The position numbers and the translations under genes are program-made. From Bolinopsis microptera (lineage: Eukaryota > Ctenophora > Tentaculata > Lobata > Bolinopsidae): DNA of 64,000 nt. This document shows positions 12,161-21,859 of this stretch, piece by piece (the stretch's first letter is position 1; every line of letters begins with the position of its first letter). A model generated the notes under the pieces. The model was given only the letters and a program-made list of their open reading frames with translations. It made no database searches and was not told the origin of the DNA. The DNA is taken from the NCBI RefSeq assembly GCF_026151205.1, contig NC_087072.1:13988169-14052168 (forward strand). The letters are read 5' to 3'.

Positions 12161-13207
12161 CTATCGGGCAGTCATTATTCTTGCAAGCATCTCGAAATCT
12201 ATTCTACCGTCATCGTTTGAATCTCCTGAAAAGATGTTAGGTTGAGCGAGAACAGCGGACGAAATGTTCCGTGGTCTAAGGGATAAAATAAAGCTGCAAC
12301 AAAACTATAGTTACACGGAAACAAATCTCACCCTCTTTGATCATATCATCCAAGTCGTCATCACTAAGTTTCTCTCCAAGAGTCGTCAGAACGTTTCTCA
12401 TCTCAGCACTGTTTACGTACCCGAATCCCTCAGGGTCGAGAATCTTGAACGCTTCTAATAACTCTTCCTCGGCATCAGTTTCTGACATATTTTTCACCTG
12501 AAAGATCATTCTATTAATACAATGATGGACATAATATTGGATATAATGGTACCTGCTGAGTGTTGCCCAATCAAGTGCGTGTGCTTAATGTACATTTGCA
12601 TTGTACAAGCGTATCAATTAAAGTGACGTTAAGAGTAAATGTTAAATAAATGACTTACTAGTATTTCGATGAATTCTGGAAAATCAACTTTACCACCATG
12701 TCCATTCTCGACCTCCTGAACGACTTCTGATAACTGGGACTCTGTAGGATGCTGGTACAAAGCTCTCATTGCGTCACCTGAGGTATCACTATCAGAACAT
12801 GAACAGTCAGACGAATAACAATGATATAACAATTTCTATCGAACTGTTGCATCGCAGAAAGTACGTAATGTGGGGGGATGACTATGAGCACCGCACCAGA
12901 CAAATACAATGCCTGTTTTCAGGGGGAAATTAAATCAATAAACAACGGTTTGGTAGAATGTAAAGGATGGTAAAGGTTTACTGCCACTGGGCCGCGCTCA
13001 GCCTGTCATTCCGCCGAATCTCTATTTATGAACATAAATATAATAGCCTGAGGTCCCCAGGTAAGGTAAAGGTGTAATCAAACATCTAAAAATAGCAATA
13101 TAGTAACCTAGGTCGGAGGAAAGAATAGTGCCGTCCCCATCTTTCTGGAACATGGTGAACACCTCCTTAAACTCTGATATCTGCTCTTCGGTTAATTTGT
13201 CTGCCAT
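12161..13207 (-). CDS. Calmodulin-like protein with degenerate EF-hands
   Basis: Four exons, 13108-13207, 12659-12777, 12332-12497 and 12161-12225, join in phase to 149 residues, exactly calmodulin length, starting [10 protein letters not shown]. All four EF loops are altered against the DxDxDGxxxxxE pattern: loop 1 starts with Q21 and ends with D32; loop 2 has E56, G58 and G60; loop 3 has E96 and F98; loop 4 has M141 in place of the 12th-position Glu. Loops 2 and 4 look unable to bind Ca2+ normally. Known family role: Ca2+ sensor or light chain. Here a Ca2+-independent or structural role is inferred. An upstream in-frame ATG (13219) exists, but a CAG lies between it and the chosen start, so trans-splicing would remove it. 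Confidence 0.85.
12985..13070. repeat. Dispersed repeat shared with 62988-63065 (inverted)
   Basis: Words GCTCAGCCTGTCATTC, GAATCTCTATT, GCCTGAGGTCCCCAGGTAA recur at 62988-63065 in inverted orientation. This copy lies in intron 1 of the calmodulin-like gene. Probably a short interspersed element. Full ends not determined. Confidence 0.55.
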
Positions 13208-13353
13208 GTTGCCCTGCATGTTTTGGAGGAGACTAGTTAACTATATCATGTGCTCGATAAGTTCAATTTTGTTCCTAATTTTAATGACAAAAAACGTGGT
13301 TGAACCTAAATCGAAACTATCTCAGTAGACTAGATTGATAAAAGAAATAGCTA

Positions 13354-13683
13354 TCAAGCCGGCAACTGAAAGCAAATAAAGCTTAGCGTGCAGAATACTG
13401 TTCTCGTCATGCAGGCACTACATTTCTTACCATTGTTTAATGTTGTGTACACGGTGCAGATGGTGATTGAGTCAAATACAGTCACAGTCACAAAATAATC
13501 AGCAGATTGGAGTTTAAGAATGAAGATTGGAAGGAAGTTAATAATATAAACGTTTTTCTTACCGTAGATATTCCGAGGAGAAATTGTTTCGGCTTGAGTG
13601 ACATGATCAGGAACTTCTTCAGTAGATGATCGGGGAGTGAGTCGTATGTTGCCATAGTAGTCGGTCACTGTGATCAGAGACAC
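13354..13683 (-). other. Exon-like open frame, unassigned
   Basis: An uninterrupted minus-strand frame has an acceptor-like CTGATCACAG at its 5' end (around 13670) and a possible donor GTAAGA near 13430. The peptide (TDYYGNIRLTPR..., DYFVTVTVFDSITIC) has no domain I recognise. It could be one exon of a gene whose other exons I cannot link, or chance. Confidence 0.2.
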
Positions 13684-15580
13684 AAAACAGATAAGCAGCT
13701 GCCTGATAGGGTTCTAAGTCAAAACATCGTGGAAACAAATATTAAATGTAATATAACAGCTTCGAAAAGGTACCGGACTTGAAAAGTTGAAAACACAAAG
13801 AAGGTTTATTATGGCTTATAACAGAAAAAGCTTAAAAGGACATGTTCGAGACTAGGACTCAGAAGCCGCTTTAAATCTTGCATTTATCCTTGGACTAGAC
13901 CAGTAGACCGTGATGATCCAGCTATATGGCATTAGTATCTTAACTGTTCGCACTAAATGTTCAGATAGTTCAGTTATGTACTGTTTTATAAATTGAATAA
14001 ACGGAGAGCAGTGAACTTGAAGCAAGACAGACACAAGTTTGGTAACCAAAGATCAAAGACGTTCTATCGGGAAAATTGAACCAACTTCATGGTTTTGAGT
14101 TGTATTACACACTAAACTGTGAACAGGCTTTTTAATTGTTATCGTATTTACTGTATAGTGTCATCAGTGTAACTGTAAGATGGCTCTGAGGTTGAAGTAT
14201 CTAGGACGGTTTTAATAATAATACACATGAAAGGGGGAAAAGTCATATTTTCAGGAAAATTCAAACTTTCCTTGTAGTCCTACATCGCATCATAGGAGTT
14301 TAGAAGCCTTTGGCGCCAGCCTTCTCTCTTCACCATATCATATAAACATTTAAGCATGAGATCTCCAGGTCCAGATAAGTATATAGTCTAAATAGCTCTT
14401 AGTAAACAAACTATATATAATATCATATATTTTATCTAAATATTTTCAAACAATACATAATTATACAGAATTGAATGCTTCTAAATAAACCCAAATATAA
14501 AAGGAAAAACCAATAGCCCTAATTTCCAGTATCCCAGTATATCGAAACCCAAACTATGTATTGAAAGAGGGGTAACCATTAACCAAAACACGGTAGTGTG
14601 CAGTAAGAAATACCACACCCGCAAAAACATTGGGCCCTAGCAAAAAAAAATAATCAATGAATCAAAACATATAATATTGTATTTATAAAAAATATATAAC
14701 TCTCAATACAAGGTTCCTTCTCTGAGCTAACGACTCTAAAGTTCCTGATTGAGAGAACATTGATCAATTGTTAAGACAATTAATCTATATTATAGGTTTA
14801 TAACATACCTTTGCGAACACAATATGGACAAAAACTCATAAGGGTAAAGGAAATATTTCTAAGAACATAGTGATAGTGAAAAACTTATACAAAGGATGCC
14901 ATAATGCTGGCAACATGCTGCAACCTCTAAGTAGCCACCTCTAAGTCGTACACAAACCAACTAACAAGTCATTACTCTATGCGATTTTCGAGATTTCCGT
15001 CACGATGTTGCCTAGTTTGGTTTGTCGCGGCGCCGACAAGCCTAAATAATCGCGATTTTCTTTTGTCCTTATACAATCATAATACATATTTGACTTTTCC
15101 TGAGGACTCCAAATATATTTCTAACAGTAGCTATGAGTTTTTCGTGTGCGCTAGTCAGGGCCTGGAGACAATTTGCTTTAGCAAGTTGTGCCAATCAGAT
15201 CCAGCTTAACAAGTCTTTGGGGTTGTTCCTGAGACTATGAAAAACACATTCCTGCAGAGAAATTCTTGTGGCAAATTTGTTCCCAGATTTTATTCACAAT
15301 GCCCTATAATTATACGCTGTACATCACGATCGAGCATTACATTTGTGATGAAAATTATGAAGAGACATCATGCACTAAAAATTTTAGATGTGAGCGCTGA
15401 GGTCGGCCCTCAGGCCCTGGTGAGCTATTCCCAGGGTTTAAACAGTATGTTGAAATGTTATAGGACATTATATTATTATTGTTATATCATAATTTATTTT
15501 AACATACTCGTCACCTTTACTGTTAAGGAAGCTGGTATGTAGAAACCTTATGGTCACGGTAGAATTATAGAATACCAATA
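13684..15580. other. Intergenic, no supported gene
   Basis: AT-rich. Short open frames at 14979-15209 and 15237-15542 lack splice support. About 15215-15290 shares a repeat word set (GTTCCTG.GACTATG, AACACATTCCTG, AATTTGTTC) with 59655-59730, so part of this is a dispersed repeat. Confidence 0.4.
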
Positions 15581-15584
15581 GTAT

Positions 15585-16334
15585 TGAATATTACTACCTG
15601 TACAGGGGGGGGGGGGGGAAGGCACTGTACAAGTATAAAGTACAGATATGATGGGTCTTATGGCATTTTTAGAGGCCACACCCAATCAATATTGAATTGC
15701 TTCTACTGGTGTTTCGAACATCCTCGAAAATCCATTTTAACATAATATGGCAATACTCAATAGATCATCAAATGTAGAATATGATCTGTACTAAAAAGAA
15801 GACGCGAAACGGATTTAAATGACAAGATTATCAAGCAATTTGCCAAATTTATCAAACTTTATAATATGTTAAGAAATAGGTTTACTGAATAGTTACCTTT
15901 TGATGTGGTTAGCGCAGAATTCTATTGTGGAACTTAATATTTTAACCTCCTGTTTGTATATATTATTTTTGGAACGTCATAATTTTAGTTCCTATAGTAT
16001 TAGTTTAACTTGCCTACCCTTGTAATTTTTAATCAGTAACCTTGGTAAAAGTGCCGAAACGTAAATTATTTTCATTTAATTTACACTATAGTTATTTGTT
16101 TTGTTTCACTTTGTCTGTCGAGGGCCTCGATACTTCCTACTAAACACTACAATAACTTGATTTGATATATTTCTTGAATGAGTGAAAATAGCAAGTCATG
16201 CCAGAGTACCAGTAAGGATTATATTTACATCAATCTCAGTAGTCAGTGACTGAGAAATAAGCCCCAACGTATGTCAACTGACTTTGCCCCCCCCCCCCCC
16301 CCTCCCCACATTACTATGTTAGTAGTAATATTCA
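15585..16334. mobile_element. Inverted-repeat element with G/C-run ends
   Basis: TTGAATATTACTAC at about 15585-15598 is mirrored by GTAGTAATATTCAA at about 16322-16335. A G-run (15605-15618) follows the left copy and a C-run (16286-16305) precedes the right copy. The interior (about 700 bp) has no coding frame. Likely a non-autonomous element. The design (homopolymer next to the terminus) recalls the TTAA foldback, but no clear target duplication was found. Confidence 0.4.
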
Positions 16335-16666
16335 ACACCGACATGTCATCCTTATAGCTACCGAAAGGTTTTTAATTGTCTCTGATGTATACGAAGCCGT
16401 TTAGACACTTGAGAGTTATGTTTTGTCGACGCTCTCCTTATATAACACTATTTTTTACTGACCTCTTTGTAGCTGTATAAGTCTAGATTATATGTTATGT
16501 GTTGAATTCAACACACTGACCAATTCACATATTATCATATAGTTAACTGCACATATTATTATTTAATAGTTTTCATTTGTGTATGCCGTGATGAGTGATG
16601 ACAGCGATTAAGGGAATCGCTTAACTATTCGTATTTGAAGTTTCCGGATCTTGAATATAGACATGT

Positions 16667-16960
16667 ATATTTCATAATAGAGCTGGAACATATACACTCG
16701 GTTTGTTTAATATTAAGACGGTTAATCTTGACGAAGGCTTCAGCTTCTTTAATTTTTAGCATTTTAAAGGCTTCACCGTCTTTAATTCATCGCAACCCGT
16801 CTTTAAATTTGCTGGTAGAAGTATGGTCAGTTTGTGAAATGTGCTTTATTACATCCGATATATTTTGAGACCTGTTGTGGCGTCTTTAATTTTTCAATTT
16901 TGAAGCATTGCCGCCTTTATAAAACAAACTGAGTGTATTTTATAATAGAGCTGGAACATA
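16667..16960. mobile_element. Short MITE-like insertion between 26-bp direct repeats
   Basis: The interior (about 16694-16935) begins CACTCGGTTTGTTTAATA and ends TATAAAACAAACTGAGTG, an imperfect inverted repeat. It is flanked on both sides by the same 26-bp stretch (core AATAGAGCTGGAACATATA at 16675-16693 and 16942-16960). Inside, the word TCTTTAAT recurs. The flank is long for a target duplication, so it may instead be a terminal direct repeat. Confidence 0.45.
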
Positions 16961-17137
16961 TAAATGACGTGACACGTTATTTGTTTCGGTAGTTCAACTT
17001 CTAATAAGTTTTGTTAATCGTCTTCATGTATAATAACAGGTTTTGAGTTGTTGGTTTTTCTTCCAATTTGTTACGTGTGATCTCAGCCGGACTGCCGTGT
17101 TCCACTTGACAATTGTAACACGTGATCACAGCGGTGA

Positions 17138-17378
17138 CCGACAACTAAGAACCTATCATTCCGGGCTCCCACAGGTACGAGAGTCTGAATTAGTGCAGAA
17201 ATATATACAGCACAGCTGTGAAATCATTGGACACCTGAATGTTTAAAGTACCTCCAGAGGTTCTTAGTTGTCGGGGATATGTAATGATTGGTTCTTAGTT
17301 GTCGGAGCTGATTGGATTCCCCAAGCTAGCATGTTAATTACTTAACAAGGTAAAATTGACAGGTTCTTAGTTGTCCGT
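17138..17378. repeat. Four copies of a GGTTCTTAGTTGTCGG motif
   Basis: CCGACAACTAAGAACC at 17138-17153 is inverted relative to GGTTCTTAGTTGTCGG near 17259-17274 and 17290-17305 and to a variant ending TTGTCCG near 17362-17378. The first and last copies could be the ends of a small element; the middle two are direct repeats. It lies about 270 bp upstream of the GPCR at 17650, so a regulatory role is possible. Confidence 0.5.
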
Positions 17379-17649
17379 CAGGTGTGTGGAGATGGGGTAC
17401 GTTATCAGTAATCACACGTGTATCACTCAAACTGATCCTGTTTGCTCCTTCAGAATGATTAATGTAAGCAACTATGAACTGACCGAATATTTTAATATTC
17501 GGTGACTGAATAGCGAATAGTGAATCGCTAGCTATCCGGTCGACCTGTATACTGAACTTCGGATCCGAAAAGTTTCCGAACCATTCGATAGTTCGGGTTT
17601 AAAGAAATAAATATGTGCAAAAATTACAACACCAAGTGTAGACTTCGAA

Positions 17650-19290
17650 ATGGTGCATGTTAATGCTTTAACTTATAATCAACATTTTCAGGGATCGATA
17701 TTGGCAATCATTTCGATACTAGGTTTGCTACTGAGTGCCTTTGAGATCTATATTCTACGGTTCAAAATCAGACTAGCTGCTTGTCAGGTGTGTTGAACTT
17801 GATCTTTAACAGGAACTTATATACGAAATGAATATTGTTATACGGTATCGTATTATTCACATTTAAAGTAGAGAAATCCCGAAAGATCGCAAACTGTCGC
17901 GAAGATAATGGAACGGATTTCCAATTTGATCGAAATTAAATAATATTCATGTTGTCTATTTTAATTTCAATAAACAAAGGGATGTTCTTAAATTTGAAAA
18001 ATTTCAGAATTTGTTTATCATGAACGTGGCATTGAGTGACATTCTAGTTTCAATAGTGGGAACATTTAGAGGCCTGGGGATCATATCCGGAAAGTTTGTG
18101 GGGGCACCAAGCAATACTGCCACACAGTTCTGCGTTGTATACGCTATTTGCCTGGCAACCTTAACGTTAGTGATCAAACTTTTTATGTAACTATAATATC
18201 ATTGCAGAAATTATTATAAGTGTGTACTATTTTCAATACATTACAACCTGTAACCTGTAGTAGTGCTATGTAACCTGTAACCTGTAACCTGTAGCCTGTA
18301 ACCTGTAACCTGTAACCTGTAACCTGTAACCTGTAACCTGTAACCTGTAACATGTAACCTGTAACCTGTAACTTGTAACCTGTAACCTGTAACCTGTAAC
18401 CTGTAACCTGTAACCTGTAACCTGTAACCTGTAACCTGTAACCTGTAACCTGTAACCTATAACCTGTAACCTGTAACCTGTAACATGTAACCTGTAACCT
18501 GTAACCTGTAACCTGTAACCTGTAACCTGTAACCTGTAACCTGTTACCCACTCTACAGGAACTCAGGAACCCTGACCCTTCTGCCCCTCACAGTGGATAG
18601 ATTAGTTGCTGTTACCTTCCCTCTACACCACACCTCTGTCATGACAACCCGCAACAGTATAGCCATAATTGTAGGGGGCTGGCTGCCACTCCTCGCTCTG
18701 CTCCTTTATGACACCATTGAGTACATGACTGGGGCTATAGCGGTAGGTACAACTGTAATTTAACTATTCCGACTGTATCCTGCAGCTTCTCATGTCATCA
18801 AATTGAATAACAACTGGATAGTTGTGGAATGACAGCCTGACAGCATAATTATCTGTGTTATTCAGTTATTGAGTTTGATTGTCTTGTCAAACGGAGTAAT
18901 TTGTTGACCTTATAATAATTTCAGATAGAGTACCAAGAACGTTACCACAGATGCAGTATAGGGCGCAATTCTCCCATCCCTCACCTGTGTGCCCTCTTCA
19001 TACCGTTTCTCCTTGTCCTCATTATGTACATTATCATGCTTACCATCATCATCAAAAGCAAAAGGAAGTTTGGATGGTTTCTGGTTATCTCCAGTGGAAT
19101 TATAGTATCGAGCTTGCTGTCCTATGCACCGACAGTTATTGCGGTGGCCTGGAGTGTTCCCATGACTTACGAAGTGTCGCAGATTTTAACAGTTACTATT
19201 TTCTACGTTAATGGGATAATTAACCCTATGGTTTATTTTATGGCTCATCCGAGATCCCGTCAATATGTTACAAAATACTTTGAATCTTAG
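17650..19290 (+). CDS. Small class A (rhodopsin-like) GPCR
   Basis: Exons 17650-17787, 18008-18165, 18559-18742 and 18925-19290 join in phase to 281 residues. Seven hydrophobic segments are visible. Motifs: NVALSD in TM2, a cysteine at the start of TM3 (QFCVVY), a DRL variant of DRY (TVDRLVAV), a tryptophan in TM4 (GGWLP), and NPMVY for NPxxY in TM7. The N-terminus is only about 14 residues. The residue at the retinal-lysine position (six before the NP asparagine) is Tyr, so it is not a light-sensing opsin despite some opsin-like flavour. Ligand unknown. The start ATG is in frame just before the first acceptor-like site at 17691, so exon 1 could instead begin at 17692 after an unseen exon. 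Confidence 0.8.
18243..18545. repeat. 7-bp minisatellite (CCTGTAA)n in GPCR intron 2
   Basis: About 300 bp of tandem CCTGTAA (TTACAGG on the other strand), roughly 40 copies with few variants, ending about 13 bp before the acceptor of exon 3 (18559). Three units make 21 nt, so frames stay open and create a false ORF on the minus strand. Confidence 0.95.
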
Positions 19291-20710
19291 AGTTTTCGTT
19301 GAGTCAGTAGCTGATCTGAGGTGTTTGAAGAAAACTTAAATTTGAAACTTTGAGATCTTCACTTTCTTCTTCGACATTTTGCGTAAAATGCGTAAAAGTT
19401 GGCGTCCCAACTTTAAAAATAAATTTTAAAACTGTCATGTTTTTGGGACACCTTTTACCTGGCTCATATATGCACAGTTCTTTCGTTAGACAAGCTATTT
19501 AGATAATACTAATAGCAGTAGAGATCGTTTTATTGACAAACAGTTGTTCCATGACGGACGTAACTTTTATTGAGTTTCTAATTCTATAACATTGACCTAA
19601 TAACTGGAGTCCTTTGTGTTTGTTTCTATGATAATGGTAAAAACTTGTGTTCTGCCGCATTTTCCCCGTGACTTCTGGATGATTTTTTTAAATTTCTGTC
19701 AGCGGCAATACTCGTTTTTTATTTTTTGTTTTTTCTCCACTCTAGTTCAATGTTGCAGCGTTTATACAGATTGGCGTTAGAAATTACCCCCGGGTATTTA
19801 TAATTCAAAATCGTTCTTAAAAGACACCTGTGTACGCAGTACGACATCCAACTTCTCCAAGACAGCCTTAGGTGCAGCCCAACAACTGGAGCTATACATT
19901 AACCCATATATTATATTTATGATTCTTACATTTTTATATTTTATATATGGGTGACCTGGTTTTTAGCACAAGATAAGCAGTGACCGGCAAGTTTCCATAA
20001 ACGATATTTTATTATCGCTTTTTATTAGCGCTTTCTCGGCGCTTTTTTTTTAAACCGTTTACAATCGATTTTTTTACGATTATAAACGGTTAAAAAAATC
20101 GCTTATAATCGACTATAATTGATGTAATAATTCAAAAAAGCGCTTTTTTAATTTAAAAGCACTTATAAGCGCGATCATTTATTTACCATATGTTTAATGT
20201 TAATTGTTAAGCATCAGTTGCTGCATGATTGGTAAATTGGTATTGTCTGACTCACTGACTGTGCCGTAAATATAAATAATTGTTTTATCAAAGTAATTGT
20301 TTTATTAATATCTTACTTTACATTACCAACAATCGTACAAGTTAAAAAAACTGTCGGATCTATATTTGTCACGGGTCCTATTCAGTATTTAATAACCTAA
20401 GATCAAATAGTAGCTGATATTTTATTCCACTACTTGTAAAACAGAACTTTCAAATAGCGTAACATAGCGTATTGCGTAACATAGCATAACATAGCGTAAC
20501 ATGTTAACAACAATCTTAATAAAGTAGTTATATATTATATATTAAAGATTGTTTCAATCCAAAGTTTAAGTTTTTTTAATTTTAGTTGCCCTTGTCGGTG
20601 AATTCAAAATGAGCTTAATTTGTCTGTTGTATGGCTGGTATGCAAACATGCCCTTAAAGTAAAACTGTTAATAATAAAAAATGATTTCAACTATTCTTGT
20701 AAAAATCGGC
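19291..20710. other. Intergenic with hairpin-rich AT stretch
   Basis: No gene. About 20010-20180 contains repeated GCGCTT/AAGCGC words and a hairpin AAACCGTTTA...TAAACGGTT (20053-20095). About 20455-20505 has short tandem GCGTAACATA units. Confidence 0.5.
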
Positions 20711-20715
20711 ACAGG

Positions 20716-21480
20716 GTCACTGACGAGTGACGATGTCACAAGACACCATTGAGATACTCAAAGTTCTATTCCCAAAGGAAGCTTTGATAAACGGAAGATC
20801 ATCAGAATATAAAAAGATATTTTGGAAGATTTTTGAAGAGGATCTTTTCTGCCGTCCCTTTGACCGAAATTTCGCGGTTTTGAGTTTGACTGAAATTTTG
20901 ACCAGTGACCAATCAGTGATGTTGGTGAAAGTGACACGAGTCGCCATCAAGGTACTGGAAGCAGTATATCCGGAGAAAATTTGGATGCAATGAAAATTTT
21001 GAATATGTCATTGTCCTACCGGTTAGGACATATTCGAATTTCAGCTTTCCGCGACCCAAATTAAACTGTTTTGACTGAAATTTTCTTGAATGACCATCCT
21101 ACAGGGTCACTGAGGATGGCACAAGACACGATTGAGGTACTAAAAGTTCTATACCCAAAGAAAGGTTCGATTAACGGAAAATCATCAGAATATAAAAAGA
21201 TATTTTCGAAGAGAAGCTTTTCTGCCGTCCGGCCATTGACCGAAATTTCGCGGTTTTGACTGAAATTTTGATCAGTGACCAATCAGTGAGGTTGATGAAA
21301 GTGACACAAGTCGCCATCAAGGTACTGGAAGCCGTATATCCGGAGAAAACTTTGATGCAATGAAAATTTTAATTAGTCCTACCGGTAGGACATATTCGAA
21401 TTTAAATTTTCCGCGACCCATATTTCACTATTTTGACTGAATTTTTCTTGAATGACTATCTTACAACATTCTCCTCACTC
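20716..21480 (+). repeat. Tandem duplication (~390 bp) of an ORF-like unit
   Basis: Unit 1 (about 20716-21104) and unit 2 (about 21105-21480) are diverged copies. Unit 1 holds an open frame (20727-20993) reading QDTIEILKVLFPK ... VAIKVLEAVYPEK. Unit 2 encodes the same peptide start (QDTIEVLKVLYPK) but is frameshifted after about 45 residues and then rejoins similar sequence. Each unit also carries a CCTACCGG(TTA)GGACATATTCGAATTT stretch. I do not recognise the peptide. It may be a fragment of a transposon gene. Confidence 0.5.
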
Positions 21481-21859
21481 CACAGGGCTTAGTGCTCAAC
21501 ATACAGTACGACTACATCTGCTGGTGTCATTGCAGTTGGTTCGTGTTTACAACCTCTACGTAATGATACACTAGGAAGTGGGTTTATTTATATTGTTTGC
21601 ATTACACCTTTGATGTAGCTAAACGATGTGATTTTATGTTTATCGTGTGCTTTCGCTACGTTTGGATAAATATTTTATGTTTCTGCTTAGCTGGCATTTT
21701 AAAAAGTAAGGGCTTGTCTTAATTTGACCCTGGTGCCCTTTTGACCCTGGTGCCCTTTATAAAGCTCTGTGAGCAAGATTTTGGAAACAGACACCAGAGC
21801 AAATAAATAGAAACAGTTAAGTCAAGATATGCTCTTATTGACACTCTCTCTAGTTCAGG

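Noticed and set aside
13207-13219. Upstream ATG adding four residues to the calmodulin-like protein
   Set aside because: Calmodulins begin MADxL, and an acceptor-like CAG lies between the two ATGs.
18183-18551. 122-residue minus-strand frame of LQVTGYR repeats
   Set aside because: It is the 7-bp minisatellite read through; 21 nt is three units so no stop arises. It lies in an intron.
17650-19290. Opsin
   Set aside because: The residue at the retinal-binding lysine position before NPMVY is Tyr, so no retinal attachment is expected.
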